DNA of 64,000 nucleotides from Paguma larvata (Eukaryota > Chordata > Mammalia > Carnivora > Viverridae), in the NCBI GenBank assembly GCA_030068075.1, contig CM057828.1, positions 110,094,699 through 110,158,698 on the forward strand, written 5' to 3'. The notes below the pieces were generated by a model. That model ran no database searches. It saw only the letters and a list, made by a program, of their open reading frames with translations, and was not told the DNA's origin. Shown here piece by piece: positions 23,070 through 35,026 of the stretch (its first letter is position 1; each line of letters begins with the position of its first letter). The translations under genes and the position numbers were made by a program.

Positions 23070-23866
23070 TGAAAAGGCAAGGCAAGAGGGATACTTTTTA
23101 GAGTTGGTGTGATGATGAGGAGGAATTTGATCCATTCACTCTAGGATCCTGATAAATACAAATGCCTGAAGAATCAGGTAGTGAAGATATGGAAAATGAA
23201 GTTACTGATGCCGGGAGGAAGCAGAGAATGGGGAAAAGGAATAATTGTGAAGTGAAAGAAGTGAAACAAACAAGTTGCAATAGAAAGAAGGCCAAGTGGG
23301 AAACCTAAGAGCCTTTGGATACAGGTCTGTCTTTAGCAAAGGACAAAAACATCTTCTCAAAACTCAAAGCTAAATACTTCTTGCTTTACTCTTCCTGAAA
23401 CCCTTCGTCATGATTATATGGGCCAGAAGTCAAAAAAGAGTTGGCTTTGAAATGGTTAGGTAACAAAGAGTCTATGCTTAAAAGATCTAGACTCTAGACA
23501 ACCCTAGACAGAAGTGATCATATATCTAACCCCCTTCTTGACCTGTCATAGAATATATACAAAGTGAGAGTTGATTAAAGAAATTTCCTCATCCTATTTC
23601 CATGTTGTATGCCTTTGGATTCTATCTATTTCTTTATTTTACTGCCAAGTTGTAGAATTCCTGTCACATTTTTAGAAATTCTTATCTTAATATACAGAAT
23701 GTGCTATGTACTATTAAACAGAATTGCCCAGAATTTTGATGTATTTAGTATTTCCAAATATGGTGGAGCAGCCCTAATAAATAATGAGTATTTTTGAATG
23801 TATTATTAGTAATAATCCTATTTTCCATTTTTAATAAAAGTATACAATATTTAAGAATACATTAGA
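23070..23866 (+). pseudogene. DDX10P: DDX10 processed pseudogene, last part and probable 3'UTR
   Basis: DDX10 coding homology resumes after the L1 with 'DDEEEFDPFTL' (23110-23145), 'GSEDMENEV' and 'NRKKAKWET' then, after one in-frame stop, 'EPLDTGLSLAKD' (23309-23344). A frameshift then gives 'KHLLKTQS' and a stop near 23372. This corresponds to the natural C-terminus of DDX10, so the end of the reading frame is present. The following about 490 bp to the next L1 piece may be the retrocopied 3'UTR; an 'aataaaag' lies near 23832. I did not verify the UTR against a parent, and no flanking target duplication could be assigned. Confidence 0.85.
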
Positions 23867-24800
23867 CAAAAGACCTGCAAAATCTGTATTTTGGAAACAA
23901 TAAAACATTACTGAAAAATTAAGGAAGACTTGAATAAGAGAAGAGGGATGACATGTTCATGGATTGGAAGTCTCATTTAGAGGACAGTTCTCCCCAAATT
24001 GATCTATAGACTGAACATAATACCTACCATGTTCACACAACCTTTGTAAATAAAGTTGACTAGGTGATTCTAAAAGTTATATGGAAATGTAAAATATTGG
24101 GAATATCCAAAACAATCATAAAATCATGGGGGGCCTTGACTTCATAACATAACTATACACTACAATAACCAAAACAGTGTGGTACTGCTATAAGGAGCAA
24201 CAAACAGGTAAATGCAGCTGAACAGAGAGACCAGAGTAGCCCCACAGTTATTTGGTCATTTGATTTCAAAGATTTGAAGCAACCCACATGGGAAAGGAAG
24301 GTTGTTCAGTAAATCGTGCTGAACAACTGTATATCCATATGGGGAAAAAAAAATCTCAATTCCTACCTTGCACCATGCACAGAGATTAATTTGAAATGGA
24401 TTATATTATTAAATATAAAAGGTGCAACCATAAGGTCTTTAGAAAAAAAATCAGACACTACCTTATGACTTTGGGAGTCATGTAATATTACTCATCAATA
24501 AAAGGAAATAGAGTACTAATACCTACAACAATATGCATCAATCTCATTATACTAACTGAAGTCTCATACAAAAGAACACATACAGTACAATACTAGTCCA
24601 CTTTTATGAAGTTCTAGAACAAACAGTTTTTATGAGAGAAAATAATAGATTGGTTGTGTCTAGGGATGGGGGAGGAATTGACTGGGAAGAATTATGAAGG
24701 AACTTTCTTGGAGCTAATGGTAATGGTTTGGATTACAAGGCATATGCACTTATAAAACCTTATGGAATAAGCAGCTTATCATCATCTAATAACTTGAACA
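23867..24800 (+). mobile_element. Old L1M ORF2 3' part and 3'UTR
   Basis: 'acattactgaaaaattaagg', 'tgttcatggattggaagtct', 'gttatatggaaatgtaaaat', 'cagtgtggtactgctataag' and 'ctatccatatgg'-type blocks follow the last third of L1 ORF2 in order. The 3'UTR follows ('tggttgtgtctagggatggg', 'gaaggaactttcttggagc'). It is clearly more diverged than the L1 at 16272. Confidence 0.82.
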
Positions 24801-25264
24801 TATACCAACCACACAGTTCAACTGTGAGGCATAGAGACTCTTATAAATGTACACAGAGAAATATATACGACAATATTCCTAGAAAATTGCAAAGAACTCA
24901 GATATCCATCAAGAGAAGGCATAAATTGTCCTATATTCAAACATATCATGGATAAATCAGTGATCATATAAGAATACTCACAATCTGATTCCAACCAATA
25001 TAATTTCACCCAGAGTCTTGAAAAATTACATAATATGTTGATTAGAGATACAATTCTTATAAAGGAAAACAAAGACAACAAATTCAGTATATAGGATGAA
25101 GACATGTCAAGGAGGATTAGAATAGGAATGAAAAAGGCCATAAAGGCGACTTCAAAGTTACTAGTAATGTTTTATTCCCTAAAGTGGCTAGTGGGAAGAT
25201 TGCTTACTTTATTATTTTTCTTTATAACTTACACATGTTAACATATGGTATATATTGAATATTT
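24801..25264 (+). mobile_element. Probable old LINE remnant
   Basis: 'agatatccatcaagagaagg' and 'cctatattcaaacatatcat' look like the L1M end region, in which a row of blocks describes '...NVHQ.IDEWIN'-like coding. The match is weak, and the element may belong to the piece before it or to a HAL1-like element. Confidence 0.4.
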
Positions 25265-26789
25265 AATAATTTCATGAAAAACAAAATGTACATTTTAAAA
25301 TTAAATGATCTAAGAATTCTTCATTAGCAACAATATACGCAAAATTTAAGAAGTTAGCTAACATTTATTTAGATGTTTATCAAACAGCTGTACATAGCCT
25401 TGTAGGTATGTGACATTAGTTAAGTCCTTATTTGGAGGCTTCCATTATGATAACTGTTATCTTAAAAATGAATTTAAAAACCACTGAAATCTAAAATGGT
25501 TACAATCTTATACAGGACCAGCTTTAACCTCACTACCCTAATCCTATCCAGGGGTTTTCTGAAGACATACTTTTATGAATTGTAATGTCAGTTGAATTCA
25601 TCATTAACCAGTTGTAAATATACTTTATAATCAGGTCATGGAGAATATCTCCCATAAGTTATTTTCTTGAAACTTAGCTATGATAAAAATTCTTAGGATG
25701 CTGCGGCTAACATGTAGATCTTACTTTTCTTTTGTTGAATCTTAAACATTTTTGAGGTATTTATAGATTTTTCATTTCAACATTTCCTGCAAAATCTGTG
25801 AATATTTTTTATTAAATCAACTTGCCAGAAACTAAAGGTTGAACTCTGTAGCGCTAACGTGGTCCTGAATTTGTAGCTTAAAATTAAAAGGGCTTACCCC
25901 AACCCTTTATTCTTTATAAGTATTCAAACATTCCTTTGGATGCCAAGTAATAAATTCATAGTGCTACATATCCAGCAAGATGACAGTCTGGGTGCCTATA
26001 TGAAGTACTTAAATATACCCAATTGCAATTCCAAAGCCTTATTGCTTCATTTATCACAGGAAGTGCCAGAGTTCTGAAATATTTTGTAAGAAAGCTATTC
26101 TACTTGCATGAGTTCTCATAGGAATGACCAAGAATATTATGCCAATTCAATCCTAAGTCTTGAAGTTAGGGTTCTAAATGACATTTAATAGTATGATTTA
26201 TTTTCCTTCTTAAACTTTATAAGGAACAAAACAAGATCCTATGCTTTCATATTGCTTTTTATTTTTAAAGCATCTGAGTGATGATAAAAATCTCAGCTTA
26301 AGAACTGTCAGATGATTTATGATACTTCATTTAGTTTTCAAAGGATTGGGGTGTCACCAGTAAGCCTATTAGAATTGTAGGTTTAAAGTTCTTCAATTTT
26401 AAAAAAGACCAGCTGCATAAACAAGTGTGTTAGCTTTGTAATTTAATTCTATGTGATTTTTTTTTTTTATACTTCAAAGTACCAAAAGGAGGCAGTTCTT
26501 CTTAGGTCATAAATACTTGTTTATGTCATTATGATCTCAAACTTTCAAGTAGATTTCAAGATCTACTTTTTATAATATTAGTATGTTTTTATTGCATTCT
26601 TTACAACCTCAAGACATTTCTCCCTTTGTCTACCTAAATCTGCCTTTCTTCATGGGCTGACACCAATGGAAGTGGAATGTAGATAAACTGGAGTAAGATT
26701 ACTTTAAAAAATTGGAAATCTGTAGTCCTGGATACACAATCTAATAACTATCTTTGAGAATGTGCATCTTAAAGCTATTTTTATTAAAC
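25265..26789. other. Unassigned AT-rich sequence
   Basis: About 1.5 kb with no recognised gene or repeat. A T-run lies at about 26458-26468. Confidence 0.45.
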
Positions 26790-27310
26790 TTTTAATTTTG
26801 GAATAATTGTAAATTCACATGTAGTTATAAGAAATAATAGATACCCCCATGCAATCTTTACACATTTTCCCCAAAATCTAACATCTAGAATACTGTCCAG
26901 ATGATACATTTGAAATACGTGATATAATTCAAGTCTTATTCAGATTTTACTTGAACGCATTTGCACATGTATACATTTAGTTTCTATGAACTTGTTATCA
27001 CATGTGTTGCTTCTTGTATCTACCACAGTCAAGATATAGTCAAGGTACAAAACAGTTCCATTACAAGGATCCATGTTGCCCTTTTATAACACTGTCACCT
27101 ACCCGATTTTCCCATCTCTAAATTCTGGCAACCACTAGTTTGTTCTCTATTTCTACAATTTTTTCATTTCAGTGCTATATAAATGAAATCTTAGAGTAAA
27201 TAATCTTTTGGGATTGACTTTTTATTTAGCATAATTCCCTTGATATTCACCCAAGTTATTGCATGTATCAGTAGTTTGTTCCTTTTTATTGTTAAATGAT
27301 ATTTCATTAA
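26790..27310 (-). mobile_element. L1M 3'-region fragment, antisense
   Basis: 'acagtcaagatatagtcaag', 'acaaggatccatgttgccct', 'ctggcaaccactagtttgtt', 'tttgggattgactttttatt' and 'agcataattcccttgatatt' follow the antisense of an old L1M 3' region in order over about 500 bp. Confidence 0.85.
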
Positions 27311-27599
27311 AATCTACTTTGATTTTTAGTTTTCACACACATACACACACATAAAATGATGAGATCATTAAAATGGCAGTTCAAAAGTTTTTTTTTAATG
27401 TTTATCTATAATTAAAGTTATAGCTAAGTTTTTAGTGTCCTTTTAGTCATATAGATTGGATTCATCTCTGTCTTCTCTTACCAAGACCAGATGAATTGCT
27501 ACCTGTATACCGCAGATGTATTTCCAGTAGGAAGAAAAAAAAAAGATAATTCTGTGTCCTGCGAGTAACTCATTTAAGTAAAAACTGGCAAGATAAGAG

Positions 27600-27985
27600 A
27601 AAATACACATATACATCTATGCATGTAGGAAATCCTGTCATTTATGGCAACAAATGGATGGATGGGTCTGGAGAGCATGATGCTAAGTGAATAAGCCAGA
27701 GAGAGGAAGACAAATGTGGAATCTAAGAAAAAAAAAAAAGTTGAACTCGTATAGAAAGCAGAAAAGTGGCTGCTAGGGGTTGTAGTATAGTATTCAAGTT
27801 TGCTGAGAGAGTAGAAGACTTAAATGTTCGCACCAGAAAAAAGGGGGGTGGGGTTACGTATCTGAGGTGACAATGTGTTAACTGACCTGATGGGGATCCT
27901 TTCACAATTACATTGTATACTTTAAATGTCTTGTAATTTTATTTGTCAGTTATACCTCAGAGCTGAAAATATAACATTTGTGATA
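27600..27985 (+). mobile_element. L1MA-like 3' end
   Basis: 'ggcaacaaatggatggatgg', 'catgatgctaagtgaataag', 'gtggctgctaggggttgtag', a gapped middle, 'gttcgcaccagaaaaaag' and 'tatttgtcagttatacctca' match the 3' end of an L1MA-type element. An A-run has expanded at about 27727-27739. Confidence 0.82.
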
Positions 27986-29855
27986 TCTTAAATGCTTTCA
28001 TTGAAAGAATCTTCTGGTGGTTCACATTATTCGTTCATTTTATTTCTCCTAGAAGACCTTTTTTTTTTCACCAGCTAGCTGTATATATACCAGCTAGCTG
28101 TATATACACATGCATATATGTATATGTGTGTGTATTTTTTCACCAGCTAGCTTTTTAAGGACAGAACCTGTATATCTAAGCAACCTGTTCAGTGTGTTCA
28201 CTAAATAAAAGGTAGAAAAGTGCTAGATATTGCACCTCTGTTGATACTGTGGGACACATTTTGTTTGATCAGGGATTTTTAATAAAATTTTACACTTTTT
28301 CGCAAACGTTTACTAAATAGATAAGTGTTCTTATTTGAAATAATAGTGACGTGCACCTTTTTGACCTGCCAAGAGAATTACTTTATTTTACCCAGTTAAA
28401 CTTTATATTGATTTAATGTAACTGAGAAGTATGAATCTAATTGATGTATTATATTTATTTCTCAGTTCAGACTTTTTTAAATTATGAAAATTTCTATTTC
28501 CTGGGGCCATGTTACTACTCTAAGATTTTGATACTTTTTGTAGTGATTCCCTTGGATGTCTTCAATCTAGAATACATGAAATTTTAATTTTGATTTTTAA
28601 TAGGAAAGAAACTTTGAATACAATAGCTTAAGTTTTAACTCTATTAATTTAGATTTGGCTTAAGAAAAACAATGTTTACATAAAAATTCTTTAAAAGATA
28701 ATTTAAAAATTGTATTTTATTTTTATCAAGAATACACTGGGTGAAAAGATCATGTGTTTCCATGGATCTAAGTATATTTGACAGAAGTACAACTGAAGAT
28801 TCTGCTTAAACCAATGATTTTCAAAGAGGAGTGCTATATTATACTAAATGATAAAGTTCCTCTCTGCTCCCTTCGTAAGATATGATTCGCCATCCAACAT
28901 GTTACCAAACCCATCCTGAGACTATTTCATACCTGAATAGATTCTTTTTTTATTATCAGTCTGATCAGATTTGGAAGTGCCTACTGCTGTCTTCTGTTGT
29001 CTCTTTGCCTCTCTTCCTACCTGTGTTTGTAGGAAGCTTTTTGCTGGAAGGGGAGAAAAGGATGTTTTGACATTACCAGATTCTTCTAGACACATACTGG
29101 AGAACTAGAGGAATCTGGGCATTTGCTGAAGCATAGTCTTCTTGTCTCTACTTAAGCATCCATCAGCTCTTGCCTTCATTAACACTAATGTTCTTCATCT
29201 TTCTCTGTAGAGATTCCTTATTGCCTGTTATCTGTGACCGCTTTGAATATGATCTTTCCTCTTTCTGTGCCTATAGCCTGACTTTAATCTTCTTTTCCAC
29301 TCTTGTACATTGTAACTGAGCTCTAGGAAGGCCTTAAGTCTTTCTGTATCCAGTGTTTCCCAGGCATGGGTAAACTACAGAGAGCTGCAAGACCTTGCTT
29401 TTCCAAAAGCGCTTAGTTGAACCTGGGGAACCTCAAGAACTAATGGGAAAGAAGATCAAGCCAGGCACATTTATTCTGCCATTACCTTTATTTGGTCCTG
29501 AAGACAGTTTCAGAAATCTCTTTGCATCCCTGTTGTTACATGCACCATAGTTGTGTGGCTATATCATGCTGTGGGTATTAAAATTAGAAGAAGACATGAT
29601 GTAACATATTTTTAGATTCAGGCCTCTGATGCATGATGGTTACTAGGACTGCATGTGGCCTTCATGATATGCAAATATCGCTTTGTGCTTTTCTTCTAAG
29701 TTTGGTAATTCAATTATATTTTCTAAGAATTTGAAGAAAGTCAACAAATTTTATTTTCTTGACATTTTGAGACATCACATAATAAAAATATCATATAATT
29801 TTTGTGCATTGATGCGGTTGTCACAGTTTTCAGATTTGCCTCCTAAGTCCTACTT
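27986..29855. other. Unassigned sequence with a local duplication
   Basis: No gene recognised. The motif 'accagctagct' occurs three times between 28070 and 28152. A short stretch near 28150-28210 vaguely resembles an L2 or MIR end but is too short to assign. Confidence 0.4.
28062..28152 (+). repeat. Local duplication containing 'accagctagct' three times
   Basis: 'ttttttcaccagctagct' occurs ending at 28080 and again at 28135-28152, with a further 'accagctagctgtatata' copy starting at 28089 and a TATA/TG-rich filler between. It looks like replication slippage over a short palindromic core (agctagct). Confidence 0.8.
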
Positions 29856-29872
29856 TAAAATAGTCTTTAATT

Positions 29873-30093
29873 GGGGTACCTGAGTGGCTCAGTCGGTTAA
29901 GTATCCGACTTCAGCTCAGGTCATGATCTCACGGTTCGTGAGTTCAACTGCCACGGAAGGCTCTGGGCTGACAGCTCAGAGCCTGGAGCCTGCTTTGGGT
30001 TCTGTGTCTCCTTTTCTCTCTCTGTCCCTCCCCTGCTCACACTCTGTCTCTGTTTCTCTCTTTCTCAAAACTAAACATTAAAAATAAATAAAT
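29873..30093 (+). mobile_element. Felid SINE
   Basis: All modules are present: head 'gtggctcagtcggttaagta', 'ggctgacagctcagagcctg', CT-rich stretch, tail of 'ataaataaataaaa'. Imperfect flanking repeats, 'aaaatagtctttaat' (from 29857) and 'aaaatactctatttaat' (30094-30110), mark the target-site duplication. Confidence 0.96.
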
Positions 30094-30110
30094 AAAATAC
30101 TCTATTTAAT

Positions 30111-30499
30111 AGATAATGACTTCCCAGAGTATAAATGTTATAAATGAAGTTTCTTGATCACAAAATTTATTTGGCTATATCAAGTGATAGGATCTTTCTT
30201 TTATAAAGTGCTTGGGAAACTAAATTTTAGTATTAGTTGTTTGAAATAACATTTTCACATTTCACTGTGCCCTCCATATTAATTTTTTTTATTTGCAGGG
30301 CATTTGCAATTAATTAGGAAATCTAGAACAGCCACATTTTTTTTTCCTATTTTGCCATTTCTTAGAGTTTTAGAACAAATGCGTTTAAGAGCAGATCCAA
30401 ATCGAGAACTTTATTGTGCACACTTCTTTTAGGGCAATATTAAGTGGAACGATGTACAGGTAAAAAGATGAGCACCCTCTTGAATGCATCAGAACAGCC
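30111..30499. other. Unassigned non-coding sequence
   Basis: About 390 bp between a SINE and an old L1; no feature recognised. Confidence 0.4.
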
Positions 30500-30634
30500 G
30501 GGTTCCATTCCAACACTGTAAACTAACCAGACTAGGAGACATGTATAGAATATTCCACTCAACAAGAGCAGATTATACATTCTGCTCAATGCATATGGAT
30601 CATTCTCTAGGATTTCCCAAATATCCTTCTTTTA

Positions 30635-30763
30635 CTTATCTCTAATTCTATTGCAGTCAGAGAACATACTTTGTTAGGCTATAAAACAAGCCTCAATGAA
30701 TGATTGTGAAAAGGATGGAAATCATACAAAGTATGACCACAATAGAATACAATTAGAAATAAG
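30635..30763. repeat. Imperfect inverted repeat of L1 sequence
   Basis: The left arm (30635-30674, 'cttatctctaattctattg...') is the reverse complement, with mismatches and small gaps, of the right arm (30726-30763, 'acaaagtatgaccacaatag...'). The right arm is in the normal L1 sense order; the left arm is the abnormal inverted copy. The loop is about 50 bp. Confidence 0.75.
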
Positions 30764-30862
30764 ACTGCTTCACAATCAGTATGTCCCTCTCTCTCTGCCC
30801 CTCCCCCATTCACACTGTGTCTCTCTCGGTCAAAAAAATGAATAAACATTAAAAATTAAAAA
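30764..30862 (+). mobile_element. 5'-truncated felid SINE
   Basis: Only the last third remains: 'ctgcttcacaatcagtatg', 'ccctctctctctgcccctcc', 'aataaacattaaaaatt'. The repeat 'agaaataag' flanks it at 30755-30763 and 30863-30871, consistent with a short target-site duplication. Confidence 0.88.
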
Positions 30863-31797
30863 AGAAATAAGGCACTGAAGGATATTTGACAAACACACAA
30901 ACATGTGGAAATTAAACAACACATTCCTAAATAGCCAATGGATTAAAGAAGAAATCACAAGGGAAATTAGAAAATACCTTGATATATATTAACCTAACAT
31001 ACAGCATTTCAAAATTTGTAGAATGCAGCTAAAGAAGGCAGTGTTTAGAGAGAAACGTATAGCTATAAATGTCTACATTTTTTAAAAAGATCACTGAACC
31101 TTGCACCCTAAGAACCTAGAAAAAGATGAGCAAAACCAAAGCAAACAGAAAAAAATAGAAGTTAAAGCATAAATTTAAAAACTGGAGAATAAAATTAGAG
31201 AAAAATCAATGAAAGCAACGGTTGGTTCTTTAAAAGATCAATAAAACAGACAAACCTTTAGACTGACCAAGAAAAAAGAAAGAGAATATTCAGGTTACTA
31301 AGAGCAGCAATGAAAGAGAGTACATTACTACCGATCTTACAGAAATAAAAAAAAAATTATGAAGGAATACTAGAATAATTGTATGCCAAAATGTTATCTG
31401 GTGGTTTAGATGAAATGAACAAATTCCCAAAAGACAAAAACTACCAAAACTAACTCAAGAAGTAGAAAACCTGAACTTACAACAAGTGATTGAATTATAA
31501 TTTAAACAGTTCCCACAGAGAAAAAAAAAGCCCAAACCCAGATGGCTTTCCTTGTGAATTCTGTCAAAGACATAAAGAAAAATTAATACCAATGGTTTAC
31601 AAAGTCTTCTAAAAATTAGAAGAGGATAAAATACTTCCCAATTCATTCTATTAGGCCAGTGTATCCTGATGCCAAAACAGGCAAAGATAACACAAGAAAA
31701 CTACAGACCAATATTCCTTATGAATGCAGATGCAAAAATTGTCACCAAAAAACTAGCAAACCAAACCTAGTAACATATGAAGAGGATTATAAACAAA

Positions 31798-31995
31798 GGC
31801 CAGGTGTCTCAGCTGGTTAAGCCTCTTTGACTTTAGATTTCGGCTCAGGTCATGACGTCACAGTTTGTAAGATCGAGCCCTGTGTCGGGCTCTGCACTGA
31901 CAGCATGGAGCCTACTTGTGATTCTCTCTCTCCCTCTTTCTCTGCCCCTACCCTGCTCTCACTTTCTTTCTCAAAGTAAATAAGTATTTTTTAAA
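31798..31995 (+). mobile_element. Carnivore SINE in the L1M element
   Basis: 'gtctcagctggttaag', 'ggctcaggtcatgacgtcac', 'gggctctgcactgacagc' and a CT-rich stretch then 'ctcaaagtaaataag'. It interrupts L1M ORF2. Its first bases are altered ('aggccaggtgtctcag'), so the head's promoter boxes are damaged. Confidence 0.9.
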
Positions 31996-32657
31996 ATAAA
32001 GGTCAAGTGGAATATACATCAGAAATGCAAGATTGGCTTAACATATGACAACCAATGTGATATACCATATTAATAAGGTAAAGAAAAAAAGCCACCTGGT
32101 CTTCATTTAATAGACACAGAAAAAGCATTTGACAAAATTCATGTTCCTTTTATGTTGAAAATACTCAATAATGTAGAAATAGGTGGGATCTACAAAAACT
32201 CCACAGTTAACATCATACCTACCAGTGAAAGACTGAAAGCTTTCCTCCTGAGGTCAGGAAGAACATAAAAATGTGTTCTCTTGCCAGTTGTATTCAACAC
32301 TGTATTAGAGGTTCTAACCAGGGCATTTAGGGAAGGAAAAGGGGTAAAAAAAAAATCCAAAGTCGAAAAGAAGTAGTAAAACTTTCTGTATTTGAAGATG
32401 GCATAATCTTGTTTATAGAAAACCTTAAGGAATCAGCTGAAAAATCTGTTAGAATTAATGAATGAGTTGAGCAAGGCTAAAGGATATACAATCGTATAAA
32501 AAGCAATTGTATTTTTGTACACTAGCAATGAACAATCCAAAAGTGAAATTAAGAAAACTGTTATATTTATAATAGCATCAAAAAAATAAATACTTAGCAA
32601 TAAGTTAAACCAAAGAAATGCAAGGCTTGTACACCAAAATTTAAAAACCTTGTTAGA

Positions 32658-32870
32658 GGGGTGCCTACGTGGCTCAGTGAGTTAAGTGTCTGACTTCAAG
32701 CTAAGGTCATGATCTCACAGCTCATGAGTTCGAGCCCCACAATAGGCTCTGTGCTGATAGCTCAGAGCCTGGAGCCTGTCCCCCTCTCTTCTCTGTCTGC
32801 GCCTCCCTGCTTGCACTCTCTCTCTCTCTCAAAAATAAGTGTTAAAAAAATTTAAAAAACAAAATGATTG
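32658..32870 (+). mobile_element. Felid SINE in the L1M element
   Basis: 'gtgcctacgtggctcagtga', 'gatagctcagagcctggagc', CT-rich stretch and A-rich tail. 'ttgttaga' occurs on both flanks (32650-32657 and 32871-32878), which is the probable target-site duplication. Confidence 0.93.
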
Positions 32871-32904
32871 TTGTTAGAAAGACAAATACATTGAAAGACG
32901 TTGC

Positions 32905-33120
32905 TTTTAGATTAGTTGATATACAGTATTATGTTAGATTCAGTTGTACAACATAGTGATTTGATAATTATATACATTATGAAATACTCACCATGGTAAG
33001 TATAGTTACCGTCTGTCACCATTAAAGTTATTATAGTATTATTGACTGTATTCCCTATGCTGTACTTTTCATCCCTGAGACTTATTTATTTTACAACTGG
33101 AAGTTTGTACCTCTTAATCC
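32905..33120 (-). mobile_element. L1MA/L1MB 3'UTR piece, antisense, inside a sense L1
   Basis: 'gtacaacatagtgatttgat', 'accgtctgtcaccattaaag', 'ttccctatgctgtacttttc' and 'ctggaagtttgtacctctta' are antisense L1MA/L1MB 3'-region sequence, whereas the L1 before and after reads sense. It is either a separate insertion or the product of an inversion. Confidence 0.75.
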
Positions 33121-34749
33121 CCTTGAATTGGGAGACTTAATGTTGTTAAGATAGCAATACCCCCAAATCAATCAACAGATTGAATGCAATCACTATGAAA
33201 ACCCCAGCTGCCATTTTTTATTTTTTATTTATTTATATTTTTTTGTAGAAGTTGACATGCCGATCCTAAAATTCATATGGAAATGCAGGGGACTCATAAT
33301 AGCCATTATTATCTCTTTAAAAAGAGAACAAAGGAAGACTCGTACTTCTCAATTTCAAAATTTACTATAAAGATAAGATAAACAAGATAGGGTAGTACTG
33401 ACAAAAGGATAGACATATAGATCAATGGAATAGAACTGAGAGTTCAAAATAAACCCTTAAATCTATGGTAAATTGATTTTCAACAAGAATGCCAAGACAA
33501 TTCAATGGGGAAAAACAGTCCTATCAACCAGTATCCTGGAATAACAGGTTATCCAGAGGAAAGAGAATGAAAGAGGACCCGTACCTCACACTATATTCAA
33601 AAATTAACTCAAAATGGAGCAAAGATCTATTTGAGAGCTAAAACTGAAACTATATAGAACTCTGAAAAGATAACATAGTTTGAAATCTTTAGGACTTTGG
33701 ATTAGACGATAGTTTTAGTTTGACATGAATAGCGTGAGCAATAAAAGAAAAAGTAGGTAAATTCAAAATTAAAACTTTTGTGCTTCAAAGGATACCTTCA
33801 AGATAGTGGAAAGACATCTCACAGAATGGGAGAAAATCATATATTCCGCTACAGGACTTGCACTGAGAGTATGTAAAGTACTCGTACAACTCAATAACAA
33901 AGAGAAATCCCAGTGTTAAAATGAGCAAAGGAGTTAAATATTTCTCCAAGGAAGATATATGATTTCTATATATTCTATGATGTGTTCAACATCATAGTCA
34001 CTAGGGAATAGGGACTCTAGTCACTTCATACCAATGAGGATGGCTATAATTTAAAAAAAGGGGCAAAGTTTTAGTAAGAATATGTAGAAATTAGAAACCT
34101 CATCTATTACTGATGAGAATGTAAATGGACAGCTGCTTTGGAAAAGTCTGGCTATTCCTCAAAAGATTAAGCATACAGTTACCCTATAACCCAGCCTGTA
34201 CCTATATAGAATATACCCATTCCATTCCAAGTATTTACCCAAGATAAAAGAATATGTCTACACAAAAACTTGTATACAGATGTTCATAGAAGCATTATTC
34301 ATAATAACCAAAAAGTGGAAACAACCCGAACGTCCATCCGCCAATAACTAGTTAAACAAAATGTGGTACATGCATATACTGGAATATTATTTGCCAACAA
34401 AAAGGAATGACTGGTATGTTCTGTAACATTATGCCAAGTGAAAGAAGTCAAACACAAAAAGACCACATGTTGTAGGATTCCACTTACATGAAATTTTCAG
34501 AATAGGTGAATCTATAGAGACGGGAAGTAGATTAAGGATTTCCCGGGACAAACACGGTGACTGCTAATGGGTATGAGGTTTCTTTCTAGGGTGATGGGAT
34601 ATTCTGGAATTGGATGGTAGTGATAGTTGTATAACTTTGTGAATATACTATAAAACAACCAAAGTGTACACTTTAAAAGGGTGAATTTTCTGCTATGCAA
34701 ATTATATCACAAATACAAATAAATACTAACTGAACTTCTCCTAGGCATT

Positions 34750-35026
34750 CTGTTACTGTGGCAGTTGCTTAGGGTACCAAATGAACACAAAGGGATATGA
34801 CCCCTTCCTTCTAGAGCTTCTTCTCCATTGAGGGTACTAGACAACAGCACAGACCTGCTCCTCACAGAAATTACAAATGTGGTAAGTGCTCTGAGGGAAA
34901 AGGTACAGGGTTCCCTGAGACTATTAATGGGAATATCTGAGCCAGACTCGGTGAGACAGTTCTCCTAGAGTTGATATTACCTTCAGATCTGAAGGATGAA
35001 TCCAAGCTATCAAGAAGAAAAGAAGC
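34750..35026 (-). mobile_element. L2 LINE, antisense, first part (interrupted by an L1)
   Basis: 'tgaccccttccttctagagc', 'tacaaatgtggtaagtgctc' and 'gatctgaaggatgaatccaa' are the minus-strand reading of an L2 body. It continues after the inserted L1 at 36049. Confidence 0.78.

Larger units (their letters stand above)
30500..34735 (+). mobile_element. Old L1M element (ORF2 and 3'UTR) with nested insertions
   Basis: ORF2 order can be followed: 'attccactcaacaagagcag' (30570), 'gtggaaattaaacaacacat' (30905), 'cccaaacccagatggctttc' (31532), 'cagaaaaagcatttgacaaa' (32118), the reverse-transcriptase box region near 32390 (reads F-E-D-G, so broken), 'atatggaaatgcaggggact' (33275), 'gatagacatatagatcaatg' (33408) and 'tacacttttaaaagg'-type 3' end near 34670. 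It is interrupted by SINEs at 30764, 31798 and 32658, and contains antisense L1 sequence at 30612-30674 and 32905-33120. Stops throughout. Confidence 0.85.
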
